Assembly: GCF_002078875.1 (NCBI RefSeq)
Contig: NC_034420.1
Location: forward strand, 5,579,814-5,643,813
Direction: 5' to 3'
Length of the DNA: 64,000 nucleotides
DNA from: Numida meleagris
Lineage: Eukaryota > Chordata > Aves > Galliformes > Numididae
Within the stretch, counting starts at the first letter, position 1. Each line of letters starts with the position of its first letter. The notes beneath the pieces were generated by a model. It did not search any database and had not been told where the DNA came from. It worked only from the letters and a program-made list of their open reading frames with translations. A program made the position numbers and the translations under genes. Below are positions 38,111-51,930 of this stretch, in pieces.

Positions 38111-41100
38111 TTACTTCTTCCATAAATACCTACAGTTTCCCTGAGGACAGTTTTTTCTCAAGGTGCCTTAATTCTCCAAGTGCCTCCAGACTGACATGCA
38201 CAAATGAGGCAACTAGTTCATTGAAGTTATCACACCTTTTGTCAATAATGAACCTCAGTACTCAGATATCTACTATTACTGTAAATGGGTGATTTTGTCA
38301 TTCTTTGTCATTGGAGATACTTGTCCTTCAAAAGCAAGTTCGGAGGATTTTCTTCTCTAAAGTCATCTTCATGAAACAAATCAATCCATATCATATTTGT
38401 ACGTAGTATAGAAAGATGTGCACTTGAATATCTAGTGTCAGCCATGCAAGGATGTTCGCATTTTCAAGGTAATGCAGAGCAACACATTCATGAAATGTGG
38501 TCATTGCATGTTTTTGATTGTCCTGAATTAGTTTCTCCACAGCCAGCTCCAGGAAACTCACTGATCTGTGACAGCATCACTCCATCCTGGTCTTTTAAGA
38601 CTTATATCACCTCCAGAAACCGTAGTACACACATACAAAAAAGTTTAAGCACTTCCACAAGAAATAAGATACTTCCCATTTGCACACTGCTTAACGTGCA
38701 GGCTATATACCAATACACCAATAACTAGGATAAATCAAATTTGGATACCAATTAATAGCACCAACAAGGTTTGTTTTCCTCATCCTCCAGTGTTCATTTG
38801 TTGGTGAGGTTTCACAACTTAGAATTAGCACAATCTCAAAACAAGCAGGTAAAAAAAAAAAGCATTTAAATGAGACAAAGTTACACGAGATTTTTTCTTA
38901 GTAACTTTAAAATAATGTCTCCAGCAGAATTTCTGAAGAGAGCCGAATTAAGAATCAACGAGAAATCGAAGTACAGAGTGCTCCATTGAAATCCACAATC
39001 GTATATGCAAATGGTTTAAATATATGTTGAACAGTACTGTTTAACTTCGCTGATAACACAGAGCACACCTAGAGGAATCTGAAGTAGTTGCAGATTTCAG
39101 AAAACAGGTTAATGGTAAGTTGCTTCACTGTCACCTTCTGTGGACTTACACGGTTATAACATCTCTACCCCATTTCCACTTGGAGTTAAAACTGAATTTG
39201 TTTTTACTGCTATCAAAACATAAAGCCTAATTGAGCCCCCTTTGTCATCCTCCAGATGTGTATTAAGATATTCACAAAGAGTGGCAAATACAGAGAAGGA
39301 GTGTGGTCAGAGACAAAACATGAGAGGATGCTCACTGAAACTCACGACATACAGTTAAGAGATGGAACATTTTCCTGAGGGTGGGAAAGCACATGTTCAC
39401 AGGCACATCGTTGTGTGCTGAACATACTCTATCAGATTACTTGAGCCTCATGCCACTTAAGACCCAATCTTTTTGGTCACTACATACAAACCGTATGAAC
39501 AGCTATCAGAGATAGATTAATCAGAGGTCCTGTTTGAGAACAGTTCATCCAGATGCTTTTTGTTACTCTTTAAGAATTGTTTCTCCTTTTCCTGAATACA
39601 GGATCCAAAAGTATTTGGTTTTTTGTTTTGTTTTTCTTTAATAGTAAAATTTCATTTCTCTAGAAAGTAGCATTATTACTAATCTGGTAAAACATCAATG
39701 TAATCTATTCTGTTACTATATACAAAGTATAGAGTCAAGTAAGAGTTGTGAAAAGCATGAAGAGAACGCCCTGTCCTGAGAAACATGATTTTGTTCATTT
39801 ATTTTGGCTCCTGTGAACCCCTCGTGCATGGTTCATTACTAAAAGCCCGCAGCATTTATCAGTCTCCTTCAAAACATGCTCTTAAGGAGCATGCCCCTGC
39901 CTCCTGTTGATAATACTTCGCCATTAGACAGGAACTTTTGAAAGAAATATAAAAGCCTCCTTCCCTCTCAACTACCCCATTTATACAAGGTAACTAATGG
40001 GCGATGAGCAACACTACTCCAAATATTATTTTGGGAAAACAATATGTAATCAGGTTTGTACGATTAACATTTAATAAGCAACTCTTTTGACACGTATCAG
40101 CACGTTGTTTTACAGCCTCAGAGTTTTATAAGTAACTAATGTATCACTTTGGGATTCACCGCCCAGCTCAGATCCAGAGGTGGTGTTTCCCCATTCCCTC
40201 TGACCCCATGGGTAGGAAGCCCTGTCCTGAGGAAATCCAGTAGACCTAGGCTGCCTGGTATTTTAAGCAGTTATACCCACGCTTCTAGTCTCCAGGTGCA
40301 TAAACAGATCCGAAAACAGTCTTCAGCTCCACCCTGCCAAACAGTGAAGGCTTGAGAGAAAAAATCTGAATAGCCATAGTTTGCATGCTGAATAACCAAA
40401 CGTGAAACATGACATTAAAAAGTGTTTCCATGCTATATTTTCCCTCCTCTGCAGAAAACTACAGAAAGAAAAAAAGTTTCAGCAAGAATGTCCCACTGAC
40501 CTGGCAAATTCCAGATTTTCACAAAATTCACTTTTAGGTGACAAATCAACAACTATTAATTGAGAAAATTCCAAACTAAATTTAAAAGATCTCAGCAACA
40601 CATTTTCATCCTGCCACAGCATATTTGGGAAAAAAAAACAAAACAAACAAAAAATCAACAATCCTTAAAAACAAAAACAGACCACCCCTAAAATCATATA
40701 CATCTGTTTAAATGATACTCTGGACTCTGTTCTTCCCTACTCTCTCCTCTCACCCCCACATAACACCACTTAGGAAGAATGAGAAGAAAAATGAGGAATA
40801 TTTTCCAACAGGAATTTTCTCCCACTGATTAGTGGGCCTTTGGACCATAACTCAAAGGGTCAAATTATTTCTACTCTTGCTTATTAAAAACAAAACTGAA
40901 GTTTTAGTTACTTATGCCCTGTTAAAGTACTATTATTGTTACCTACCATCTGTCTGATGAGTTGGGAGCTTGGCAAGAAATTTGCACACATTACATCGAC
41001 AGGAACATGTGTATAGTACACAAACTAATTCTTGTCATTATCTATTTACTTAAAGGTTAAATTAGACCTATTTTTTCCCCACACATTTATTTTCCTCACA

Positions 41101-44100
41101 TTCAGTTAAACAAGATACCCACAAGCTTCCCTTCGGCATGAAGTCCTTGCTAACAACCTGCCAGAATTAACTGTAATGTCTTACAGAATTATTCCCAACA
41201 AGAACATAGCTGTGGGTATATGTACGCACAACCATTCAATTTGCTGGAGGAGCACTAAGCATTAGTGCAACACAATGGTGCTTCTTTCTCCTCCATCCTC
41301 AAACCCATTCTGTTAGCTATGCTGGTTGGAGAAGTCAATTCAAGTTGTTTTAATTGGTCTCATTCTCCCAAGTCTAAGCCATTTCCTGGAGCACTGATTT
41401 AACTGCTTGCAGATCTATTTCAGGCCTTACTGAACATTATGTGCCAATTATACAAAACTCTTTAAAATAATGTACTATTTTCCAGTTAGTTGTTAGACAA
41501 AGACATGTCTACTCTGCCTATGAGATGAAATTGTGAGAAAGGAAAGCAATGCATTGTTGTTGGCATGTGTTGAAGTACTTCTACTGTTAAACAAGAAATT
41601 GTCAACGTTGATGGATGTTTTGGTTCAAAACAGAACTTAAATTTTGATGAAATTTCATGAAACAAATAAATATTGACTCTGTATATATTGAAAAGCCATA
41701 TTCCAGGAAGTCTAACATCTCACTTGAAATAATCAGAGGTTGCATGCAATGTACACATGCTTTTCATTGTGACAGATACTACTGCCTGGGGAAGTTTTGT
41801 TCCTCATTATCCAGGACAGGGTGGGGTGGAGGGTGCTGAGTAGCCTTAAAAATCCTCAAGAGAGGGAAAAAAATTCTGACCAGTCTAAGTGACCACAGTC
41901 AGCTTTCCTTTCTCCAAGCACATTTTTTTGGTGTTGTTTGGAAACAGTATCATGAAAATAAAGCACTATTCCTGACAGATTATAGAGCCACATTACTTGA
42001 CAAATTATCACATTGGTAGAATTGCACATGAAAATTACTTGTCTATGGTTCTATTCAGTAGCACCAGAAGGAAGCCTAAATATCATCCAATTTGAAGGAA
42101 GACTTCTTGGTACAAGCTACTTCTGAATTTATTAGATTTGCTGTTGCAGAGCATGCCCTGCTTCAGCCCTGTTCCAGGGCACCTCCCCTGAGTACTGCTG
42201 CCAACAGTAGCATGTCCCCCCCAGCACATGTCCTGAAAAGAGACCACACAGGGCCTGTTCAAGCCAGCACTGAATACTTCATGCCTACACCTGGATCTTC
42301 GTCCTCACCTGGCTATAACAACACTCTCCCTCCCAAATATACTGTTTCCAGTAGCTTTGCTAACACTGTTTGAAGAAACTCAGCATAAAGGAGTCGTCCT
42401 TAGTATTCAGATTTTTAAGAAAAACAGAAGTGCTATTCATACAACAGCCTTCCCCTGTGGGATTATCACCAGAAAAAAAATCCAGGTAGGGAAACAGCTG
42501 AGAAACTGACTACTAAGAACATCAAAAGTTGCAATTCCTAACAATGTTCGTCATTTTTCTTCAGCATCAAAAAGCATAAGCTGTATTTAGAAGCTTATTT
42601 TCACACCAGCTGGAGTGAAAAGTATTATTCAATTACTAATTTGTGAAATAAACGTTAACAAATGCCCAAGTCCAAGTTTTGTTACGTATATTTTTGTATA
42701 AAATCATGGAAAATGAACAGTCACCTTTAGAGCCCAAATGATGGAGTTGGAGCGGTCACAAGCAGTCTCAAACTCAGTGCCAGCTTTGGAGCAGAGATAA
42801 GGTACAGCCGTAAATCAGTCATAATACATATTGTATGTCTTTCTCTTCCATCGCCCTTCCAGACCACCAAAACCACTTCCTCAGTCCACCTAATGAAAAG
42901 ATCCAGTCTCCTGTGTCCACCAGCCATCAGACAAATCCCCTCTCCAAGAAGGTCCAGTGAATCAAGGTCAAATGGAATTAATTCAAATGATTCATGTGCC
43001 AGCTATTCATATTGCAGAGCTGAGTAAATGGACTGTTACCTGAACTCTTATCTTCTTGCTTATTTACAAAGAAGCATTTGTCAGAAGACAAAGCAAGCTT
43101 TAAATACAGCCATCAGTCTCTTTCCCATGGCTTCCAGGAACTGTTTCATACGGAGAGCCATAACATTTATTTTTGGACATGTTATCCAGTGCAGGAATGG
43201 ATGGGGCTATGCTGGGCATGAAGGGTTTCACTCACTGAGTGAAAATTCCATATTTGGCAACCAGAGTCTAGAGACTATCCAGACAATGAAAACCACATCA
43301 AACATTTCAAATGCATAAACAGCACACAGGAAGCTTTGGCAGGGTGGCCCGCAAGACAGGAATCCATAAATCAGTCTGTGGCTACAGTATGGGGACTGGT
43401 GGTTACGAGCACATTAAGGGCATTTGGAGATGAGATAGTAAGGAGCCAACTCATTATAATGACAAACAGCGCCTAGATACAGGAACATCTGCTCATGGAG
43501 CCAGACACCTGCCCTTGCAAACAGCTACTGCTCTCAGACTGCAGACAGGACAGTCACAGGACAGGACAGGCATCCTACTACAGAGACAGCTGGCATGCTA
43601 GCCAACAGAAGCATGAGCACAGCTCAGCCTGGTGGCACTCAAGCCCTTCAGTGCAGGGCACATTGCTCCTGCGTTCTACAGTAGGGAAGGGAAGTATTTT
43701 TTTTAAATAACAAGAAGAACATAATGAAAGTCAGTCTCCCCTTCCCACACTCAGTCACCATCTATAGTTGGGGCTCCATCAAATCAGTTCTACAGCAGCA
43801 GAAATCCTACTGATGACAAGTCAGCCATGAAGCCTAGGAACAGAGAAGCACAGTAAAGGGTGACAAGCAAGCAGCAAACATGAGAAGAGGCCTTCAGGTT
43901 GGTTCAGGCAGAAAACCCAGTGTCTGAAGACAGAGTCCAGCAGTGTAAAATGAGACACAGCCCAGAAAGGGCTGAGATTTAGTGAGCTTTGAGGCCAGGT
44001 GTCCAAGAGGGCTCAGGAACACGGGCCTCTGATAGGTACTGATTTCAGAGAATACATATTGCCTTTTGAACAAGTAGTGAGTAATGGAGGCCATCAGGAA

Positions 44101-45607
44101 AAGATGCTCCTCAGTCCTTTAAAAGAGATTTTTAGAAAATAAAAATAGAGACTAGATTGCTCATTCTTTAAAGTAGTGCTTGATTTAACTAGATGTGAAA
44201 GTAGCCTTACTAGGATCCCACTGAAGGCTAGCAGAATGGCATGATTAACCATGTGTTAAAGTGATAGGAGTAGCCTTCCTCATGCTCCTTTGACTAATGG
44301 CAAGTTGAGGCTCCTTACTTGGTTGTTCAAACCAGATGCCTTAGATTATGCCAAGCAAATACCCCACATTAATATATTAATTTTGCATCATTTAGAAATC
44401 TTCAGGTAAGTAACACTGAGAAGAGCTGAGTACACAACTGCGGTCTTAGAAGAGCTTAGCAGCAAGAAAATATAAAGACAGTTACAATCATGTAAGTAGC
44501 ATAATAGCTGTTCATTTCCTAGTATTCTTTGCAATCTTGATGGACTTCCCAGTTTTCAGTCCAAGCATGTTCAGGCACACAGTTAACGCTACACATGACA
44601 GCAGTTCATCTAGGAGTGGGATATTACAGTAACAAGAATGAATAAAAGCCATCTTTAGCTTCCGCACCCATGATGACTTCGTGTCATCTAATGGGATCCA
44701 AGAAACTGACTGTCAGAGCACAGAACCAGCTTAAGAACTGAGATGGCAATTACTGTGAAGTTGCTTTCATTAGTGACATGATCCAGCCAGGCCTAAGTTG
44801 CACTAACCACAAGAAATCAAATATTATTGCATATATTTTCAAATACGAGCACTGATGAGCAGGTTGAAGTGAAGCTGCTGCTCCTCCCACCCTGGAGAGA
44901 CCAGCAGGAGCAGCAAGCAGGAATCCTGAATGAGCTCCCTGCCCACTTTGAGAACTGAATTATTACAACCAACACACATGACAAACATAGCTTGCTGTGC
45001 TTGGTGTTTTACGTTCCTATTCCATTCAATACACCTAAAATGGAATTGTGATTTTTGAATGGAACTGGATTGTGTTCCTTCTCCTTCCCCCAACTCCCAA
45101 TTTCTTAAGTGTCAGTACACAATCTTAGTTTTTACTCAAACACAATAGAGACTTTTTTGCCACTGGAAAAACAAAAAATAAAGTTAAAAACAAACAGACT
45201 ATGCAGTATGACTAGGATTTAAAGGGTAGGTCTTAATCTGTAACTTTGAGAACCAGAAACAGAAAGAGCTTCAGAAAGCTTTTGTTACCATCGAGGAAAA
45301 GCTGCAAATGCCGTGAATAAAAGAAATAAAACCCACACAGATTACATTCTCCTAAGATCAGCAAAGACAGATGTCCACGATTCATAGCAGGCAAACAATG
45401 CGCACATATTTGATATTTAGATGTGAAGCTTAAGTAACAATAAACTGATGTACAAAATTAATTTCACCTTGCCAGGTACCACAGAACAGCTCAGTTCGCG
45501 TTTCTGGTTGCCCTGTTAGAGTTGTTTACTCTCAAACATCAAGATCTGACCACTCTGTAGATGTGCAGTCACCTCAAAGAGCATTCCTCATGAATATCTT
45601 TTCTAAG
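38111..45607. other. non-coding DNA, nothing firmly recognised
   Basis: Long unique AT-rich stretch. Open frames of 90-97 codons at 38435-38728, 42092-42373 and 43028-43318 (+) show no domain, repeat or signal peptide that I recognise. A-rich simple sequence is at about 40630-40680, and a G-rich patch lies at 41815-41835. The area 39790-39960 has enhancer-like texture. No RNA gene, LTR or CR1 was found. Confidence 0.45.
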
Positions 45608-45770
45608 TCATAGAATCATAGAATTAGCTAGGTTGGAAATGACCTACAAGATCACCTAGTCCAACCATCCACCTACCACCAATAACCCCACTAAACCATG
45701 TCTCTCAACACTATATCTAAACGTTTCTTGAATACCTCCAGGGATGGTGACTCAACCACCTCCCCGGGCA
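45608..45770 (-). mobile_element. CR1 LINE 3' end, 5'-truncated
   Basis: The plus strand starts with the complement of the CR1 terminal tandem repeat ('tcatagaatcatagaatt', 45608-45625) and continues with 'ggttggaaatgacct', 'ccaaccatcc' and 'ggtgactcaaccacc', ending abruptly at 'gggca' (45770), where the 5' truncation falls. It is the least diverged CR1 tail in the window, about 163 bp on the minus strand, with no coding sequence retained. Confidence 0.95.
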
Positions 45771-48089
45771 TCATAAAGCCTCAGAGTAAACAAAGACACA
45801 CAGGATTAAGTTGCTTGTAAGTTACTGTAACTCCTTTTCTTCTTCAAACCTGAAAAGCCAATTTTCATTCAACCCACAGTCTCATTTTCTTCAGTAAATC
45901 TGCCCATTGGGCTTGTGACAAAAACTAAACCTAAAATAATATTACAAATAGTTCCACTGAGCTTGCAGCAAATTATGACTTTTATAGGTGCAAGGGGAAA
46001 GCAATTTTTATGGTAACACTAAAATAACTGGTGGAAAACACTATAAAACCTGGTGCTCCTTCAAAAAGAAGAGCTCTGTATTTAAGAGGTGAAGAAAGGT
46101 GTGTGGAAGTGTAAGAAATAACAAACAGCAGCTTATAGTTTTTGTAAACAGCTGGACATTCTTGAGGGCGCATTTCTGAAATCTTTGACTGAGGACCAAT
46201 GGAAAACAGGAACTAAAAGAAGTTCAAAGTCTTTTTTCATAGCCTTGTAATGCATGAGAGTAATACAAGCACAAGGTACCTGCAATACTTTGCACAGAGT
46301 TTGAAAGCTGAAATAAAAGGTTCCATCTTCAAACCCACAAACAAAGAGTTCAGGCCTTGCCAAATCCTTCTGCATAAGCCAAATCCAACACATTTGAATA
46401 TTAAAACTGTATACACTCCTTTAATACTCGAAAAGCATTAAGCAGCAATCGTCTAGGTAGGGGACAATGAAGTCTGTGGGAATTTACAATTTTCTATTAG
46501 TACTTTTTGAAAAATTCCTTGATTATCAACTAACCACTGTTAAAACCAGATTCCACACAATTCTACTTCTGAAAATCTAAGCAACCTGTGCTCTGTCATA
46601 CAATAGCATCATTGAAAGAGAAAGGATTTTCCTCCTACTCGTAGAGGACAAATCAGACACACAGAGAGAAGCACAGATATTGCTTCTCTTTGTATCTAAT
46701 AAGGTGACAGAGAGAAATCCAAAGATGGATTTTGAGCATCTTTACCACAACCAGGCAAGTTCAGGAACCATTCTATGAAGTTTTATGCCAAAATAATTCC
46801 AAGTGTTTGCTGATGTAGATGTCTTTTTTGTTGCGTCAGGTTTGGGTTTTCATCAGGATGCAAATTTAAGGTTGCATCGTGAAGTCATGAACGACCAAAT
46901 TATGACAATACATGTTTCATATTTCTGTTCTTTTAGCCAGTTTTCTTAACATCTGCAATTTTGTACAAATCTGATCAGAAGGCGTGCAAAGGAAATATCC
47001 TCCCTTTCTAACAAAGATTTACGATATTGAATTCTGAGGCTTCAATATATGATGAAAAACAGTCCTATTAAACAACGATTTTCATCTTTTTATTATTGCG
47101 ATGCCTTATCAATATTATGCCTTATCAAACTCATCCAATATTATCTAAAAATAAAGCTGAGGTGGGCTGTAGCATCATATTCAAGTTTTATTCTTTCTTA
47201 ATAGCTATTAATATCTAATAACAAAGATCACCACTTGAACAGATGTGCGTCCTTTTTTTGCCTTCTGATCAATAAATGCTTTGCCGCTGTATAAGCTGGC
47301 CAGTGCTGGCTACACCCAGCTCTAGTTCCCTCTTGCAAGATGATATTCTACAAATGTTGGCAGTGATTATTGCCTGACAATTGTCTATTTTCAGTGGGTT
47401 TCTTTGGGGATAAAACATAAATGACCATTTAAGACATAAGAAACATGAAATTAAATGTTAGAAGAATAACGTGCATTTCAGATCACTTAAAATTCATCTT
47501 ATCAATGCCACATAATCATCCGCACTGCACATCTGAAAACCAGTACTGAGCAAGTACTGTCCATTCACACCAGCAAGTGTGGCTTTTTAGATATATACTA
47601 AATACAGGTTTCAAATTTCATATTTTCATTTCATTATATGTCAGTACATCCTGACACCGAAAAGCCTCAGAGTTCTGCAAAATTGCACTCAAAAACAAAC
47701 TTAGTTGCATAGATTCTGAAATAGTTGAATTATTTCTTTTACCTATGCAAGAAGAGCATGAGACAGGACCAGTAAGCAAGCACAAGTAACAAGACAGTAT
47801 GACACAATTACTCTGAAACCGTTAAAAAAAAGAAAATTAGTAATTACGCTAAGTATTGAGCAATGTGAATACTGAATTTTAGAAATGAACACTTTTATAG
47901 GAAGATGTATTTTAGAGTCACTTACTCCTTGGGAAGCCAAGTCTGAACAGTGACTTGCTAGGTTAAAACAGATCTTTTCTTATTTCAAATGGAAACCAGA
48001 TTCATCACTAAGATGTGGGATCCAGATATGAAATGATAATATTTATTTTAACAAGGATAATTAAAAAATGCATATCAAACATAAACTAA
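45771..48089. other. non-coding DNA, nothing firmly recognised
   Basis: AT-rich unique sequence. The stretch 47230-47400 has CNE-like texture (a tGTTGGCAGTGATTATTGcct-type motif run), but this is weak. Open frames are short and unrecognised. Confidence 0.45.
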
Positions 48090-49340
48090 GCATATCATCA
48101 AGAATAGTCAGCATGGATTCATCAAGGGAAAAATCGTGCTTGACCAACCTTGTAGCCTTCTAGGATGGTATCACCACCTGGGTAGATGGGGGGGAGAGCA
48201 GTGGATGTCATCTACCTTGACTTCAGCAAGATACTGTCTCCCACAACATCCTGATAATGAAGTTGATAAAGTGTGGGATAAATGAGTGGATGGTGAGGTG
48301 GGCTGAGAACTAGCTGACTGGAAAAGCTCAGAGGGTGGTGATCGGAGGTGCAGAGTCTGGCTGGAGACCTGTGACCTGTGGTGCTCCCCAGGGGTCAGTG
48401 CTGAGTCCGGTCTTGTTCAATATCTTCATTGACAACCTTGAGGGGATAGTGTCCACCATCAGCAAGTATGCCAATGATACAAAGCTGGGAGGAGTGGCTG
48501 GCACACCAGAAGACTGTGCTGCCATTCAGCAAGACCTGGACAGACTGGAGAGCTGGGCAGCAATAAACCAGATGAGGTTTAACAAAAACAAGTGTAGAGT
48601 CTTGCACCTAGGGAAGAATAACTGCAAGTATCAGTACAGGTTGGGGGATGACCTGCTGGTGAGGAGCTCTGCAGAGAAGGACCTGGGGGTCCTGGTGGAC
48701 AACAGGTTTGCCATGATCCAGCAGCGTGGCCAAGAAGGCCAACAGGATCCCAATGTGCATAAAAAGGAGCGTGACCAGCAGGTCAAGTGAAGTGATCCTC
48801 CCCCTCTACTCTGCCCTGGTCAGGCCTCACCTGAAGTACTGTATCCAGTTCTGGGCTCCCCGTACAAAAAAAAGATAGGGATCTCCTGGAGAGGGTCCAG
48901 TGGAGGGCCACAAAGATGGTAACGGGCTTGGAGCACCTCTCTTACGAGGAAAGGCTGGGTGACCTGGGTCTGTTCAGCCTTGAGGAAAGATGACTCAGAG
49001 GTGATCTTATTAATGTTTATAAATATCTCAAGTATGGGAGTCAAAGAAACACAGCCAACCTCTTTTCAGCAGTCTGTGGGGACAGGACAAGGGGAAACAG
49101 CCATAAGCTTGAGCATAGGAAGTTCTGCACCAATATGCAAAGGAACTTCACAGTGAGGGTGACGGAACACTGGAACAGGCTGCCCAGGGAGGTTGTGGAT
49201 TCTCCTTCTCTGAAAATACTCAAGACCTGCCTGGATGCCAAGCTGTGCAGCCTGCTGCAGGGAGCGTGCTTTGGCAGGGGTGTTGGACTCTATCACCTCT
49301 AGAGGTCCCTTCCAACCCCCACAGTTCTGCGATTCTGTGA
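48090..49340 (+). mobile_element. CR1 LINE, 5'-truncated, with RT remnant
   Basis: About 1.25 kb of the 3' half of a CR1 non-LTR retrotransposon. It begins inside the reverse-transcriptase region ('agtcagcatggattcatcaa', about 48105), runs through the C-terminal part of ORF2 and ends with the conserved tail 'agaggtcccttccaaccccc' (49301-49320) and the terminal 'gattctgtga' (49331-49340). Short 5'-truncated copies are the norm for CR1, and this one is longer than most. The reading frame is broken by an extra A in the run near 48130, an in-frame stop near 48160 and a frame loss after about 48715, so it is inactive. Confidence 0.96.
48335..48790 (+). pseudogene. CR1 ORF2 reverse-transcriptase fragment
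   Basis: An open segment of 151 codons inside the CR1 copy. In CR1, ORF2 encodes endonuclease and reverse transcriptase that copy element RNA at the target site. Visible here are the RT 'GAPQGSVLSPVLFN' block (residues 16-29) and the catalytic-core region (residues 44-53, KYANDTKLGG), where the usual YADD/FADD reads YAND. The first aspartate of the catalytic pair is replaced by asparagine, which should abolish polymerase activity. After about residue 128 the translation departs from the family (out of frame) and ends at 48790. The apparent start codon is internal and not a real initiation site. Confidence 0.93.
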
Positions 49341-51599
49341 AACACCCACATGCATCTCAGTGGCCATACTGTTTGGAATACTGAACTCAGCTAACCACCC
49401 TTCAATCAGGTTTTACTTTTAATGATTTAACAGAATTAACAAAGGTATTGGTGTAGCTTATTTCTTCCAAGTGGGAAGAATTAAGATATCAGCAGTTATT
49501 TAAGCAATACCGCTTAACTACTACACATTCTACCCTGTTTATCATGTGTTAGAAGGTAACACAGCTTTAAAAAATAAAGCTGCAGGTCAAGAAAAAAAGA
49601 CAAAGACATTAAATTCTTCAGAAAGCAACATATTAAACAAATGCATTTTCATGTTACTTATCACAGAAATACAGTACATTCCTTTGAAAAGTGGGGAAAT
49701 ATCCTGGAACTTAAATGTAGCCAAAGTCATTGATTTCTAATCTCTACATTAGAAGTGAGAGAATAAAGGCAGAATGACACAAAGAAGAACCAGCTTATTC
49801 ATTTTTGGAATGAACCTCTGCTATAAAATGGCACTTTCAACATACATAAGCTAGGTTAACAATTGCAGAAGATATTACAAGATAAAAATCAAGTGGCTGA
49901 ATGGTCAAGTTGTAAAGCCCTTAAAGCAACATTCAAGGCTTGAAAACTGCAAAAAATTGGCTGCAATCCATAGTCAACCAGTGTCCTACAATACCACAGT
50001 ACCTTCTAGGGATTTAATCATTACATGGTTCTGGCTCTTCATCAAAACTGCTGTTTTTTCCTCCTATTAAGAATAAAATTAAACTTCACTTTTTTTCCCC
50101 TTCCATTTTATCTACTTTCATTTCATTGAGCACATAGAGCAGATCTTGCAAAACAGAACAGTTTGGCAGATCATGTCACTTACAACAAGTGAACTAGAAT
50201 TTCACTCAAATAGTTGCCTACAGCATAGTCAAATTATCTATAACAATATTTCAGAACTGAAATATCACAGAAATAAGGGGTTCATAAAAGAGTAGATGTT
50301 TCCATCAAGGCAGAAATCCATGGAAAGCAAGTGCTGCATTTATGTGTTTTAACTGCTTGCTAATGAGGATATATTTGTTTCAGCCTTAGCACCCATCCAT
50401 TGGTTTGGATGCTTCAAGTTGCAGCAGGCAGAGTAGCTTCTAGCCCTTCTTGCCTGGAAGATTATTATACACAATGAAACAACAAAGCAGAGATGATTTC
50501 ATCACTACAATATATTTCCATCAACATGTCTTTTGGAGGACAGCCTTTTACTCTTTCAGTTGTATGTGCTCATGCTTGGGAACTTAGCTTTATGGGGAAA
50601 AAAGCCATTATTAGATCAGGACAGCATTAGTGGGCGTAGCTAAGCTTTTCTCATACAGGAATTGACTGGGGAAAAGGGTGGCCTTTCCACAGAAGTCACC
50701 TACAAATGTCAAAATAACGAGTATTTCTATTCAGAGACAAGAACGGTGGCATGAATGCTGTAATTAATATAATCTCTCCCAAGCGTTAGGGAAGTAGCTT
50801 CAAACCAAGCATAAAACCATGAAGCAAACAGCTAAATTGAGCTATTTGCTCAACATTTCACAAGGGTTCTGATTTGAAGCATTAAAATAAGGCATTTTGA
50901 TTCAAATAAAGTCTTATCAAAGCCTGCAACACTTACATGCACTATATGGATAACAAATTATAAATTAATCTGTAGATTAAATTGGTGTGGTTTTTTTTGG
51001 TTGGTTGGCATTTTTGTTGTTTTTGTTTATTTTTAATACCATTAAGAATGAGATAATTCTTTATAAATTATGTTTCACCAGCCTTTTGTGTGAGGCTATG
51101 CATTCATACCTTAGAACAGTCTGACACTACTAACATCCAAAGCAGGAAAATGATTCTTGCTCAGTCACAGGGAAATCTGTTGCCATGGGAAACACAAAGA
51201 TGTAAAATCCAGGAACTGGCAGCAGAGTAATCGAAAGCCCAGTTTTCAAACATATAGAGTACAAATCAACATTTAGGGCTATGCAACAACTGAGATTTAA
51301 CCTTAATTTAGGCAAGGGTATGATCTTTGAATATGGTAGCTGCATCTTATCAATCCAGATACAGTGGCCACTTGTTTTAATTGAATATCTTCAAGAAACT
51401 CCTTTGTGCTACCCATCTACAGAGCTGCATACACAGACCTGTACACTCACCCATGTGCATTTCCCTATGAAATGCTTACAGTAGGCAGGTCCCAATGGAT
51501 TCATCATAGTAAACATGAAAAAATGCATGATTGGTAACATACCTGAACAGAAAAATCTGTTAAAAAGCTTCCTTTTAAAGCATTTCCCATTTTACCTAT
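49341..51599. other. non-coding DNA, nothing recognised
   Basis: AT-rich unique sequence. T-rich/G-T low-complexity sequence is at 50985-51035. Open frames are short and unrecognised. Confidence 0.5.
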
Positions 51600-51930
51600 A
51601 AAAGACCTACCGACTCCTCTCATAATTTAAACACTAAATACTAAGCATGTGCCAATTGATAGCAATTCATTTTAACTGATTCATAACTCATTTTTAGAAG
51701 TTGTTGTACATGTTAATTTCTGCACATCTAATTTCAAAGGTTTGCTGACAAAGCATCGAAGTTAAATAATTTGCAACTTGCTAATGACAAACGAGATGAA
51801 ATGCAGCGATATCACTGTAGTAGCTTCATAATTTACTCAATATGCAGAGGATTAAAACTTCATTATGAATCAATAACCCATCAGCCATGGTGTTGTGAAG
51901 CACATCTGTTATTGATACTTAAATTTCTAC
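51600..51930. promoter_or_regulatory. candidate conserved non-coding element
   Basis: This AT-rich but complex segment has many homeodomain-type cores (TAATTT, CTAATGAC, CATTATGAATCAATAA near 51860-51880, TTATTGAT near 51908) and no simple repeats, coding frame or transposon similarity. Among the enhancer-like patches in the window it has one of the densest motif groupings. Conservation is not demonstrated. Confidence 0.33.
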
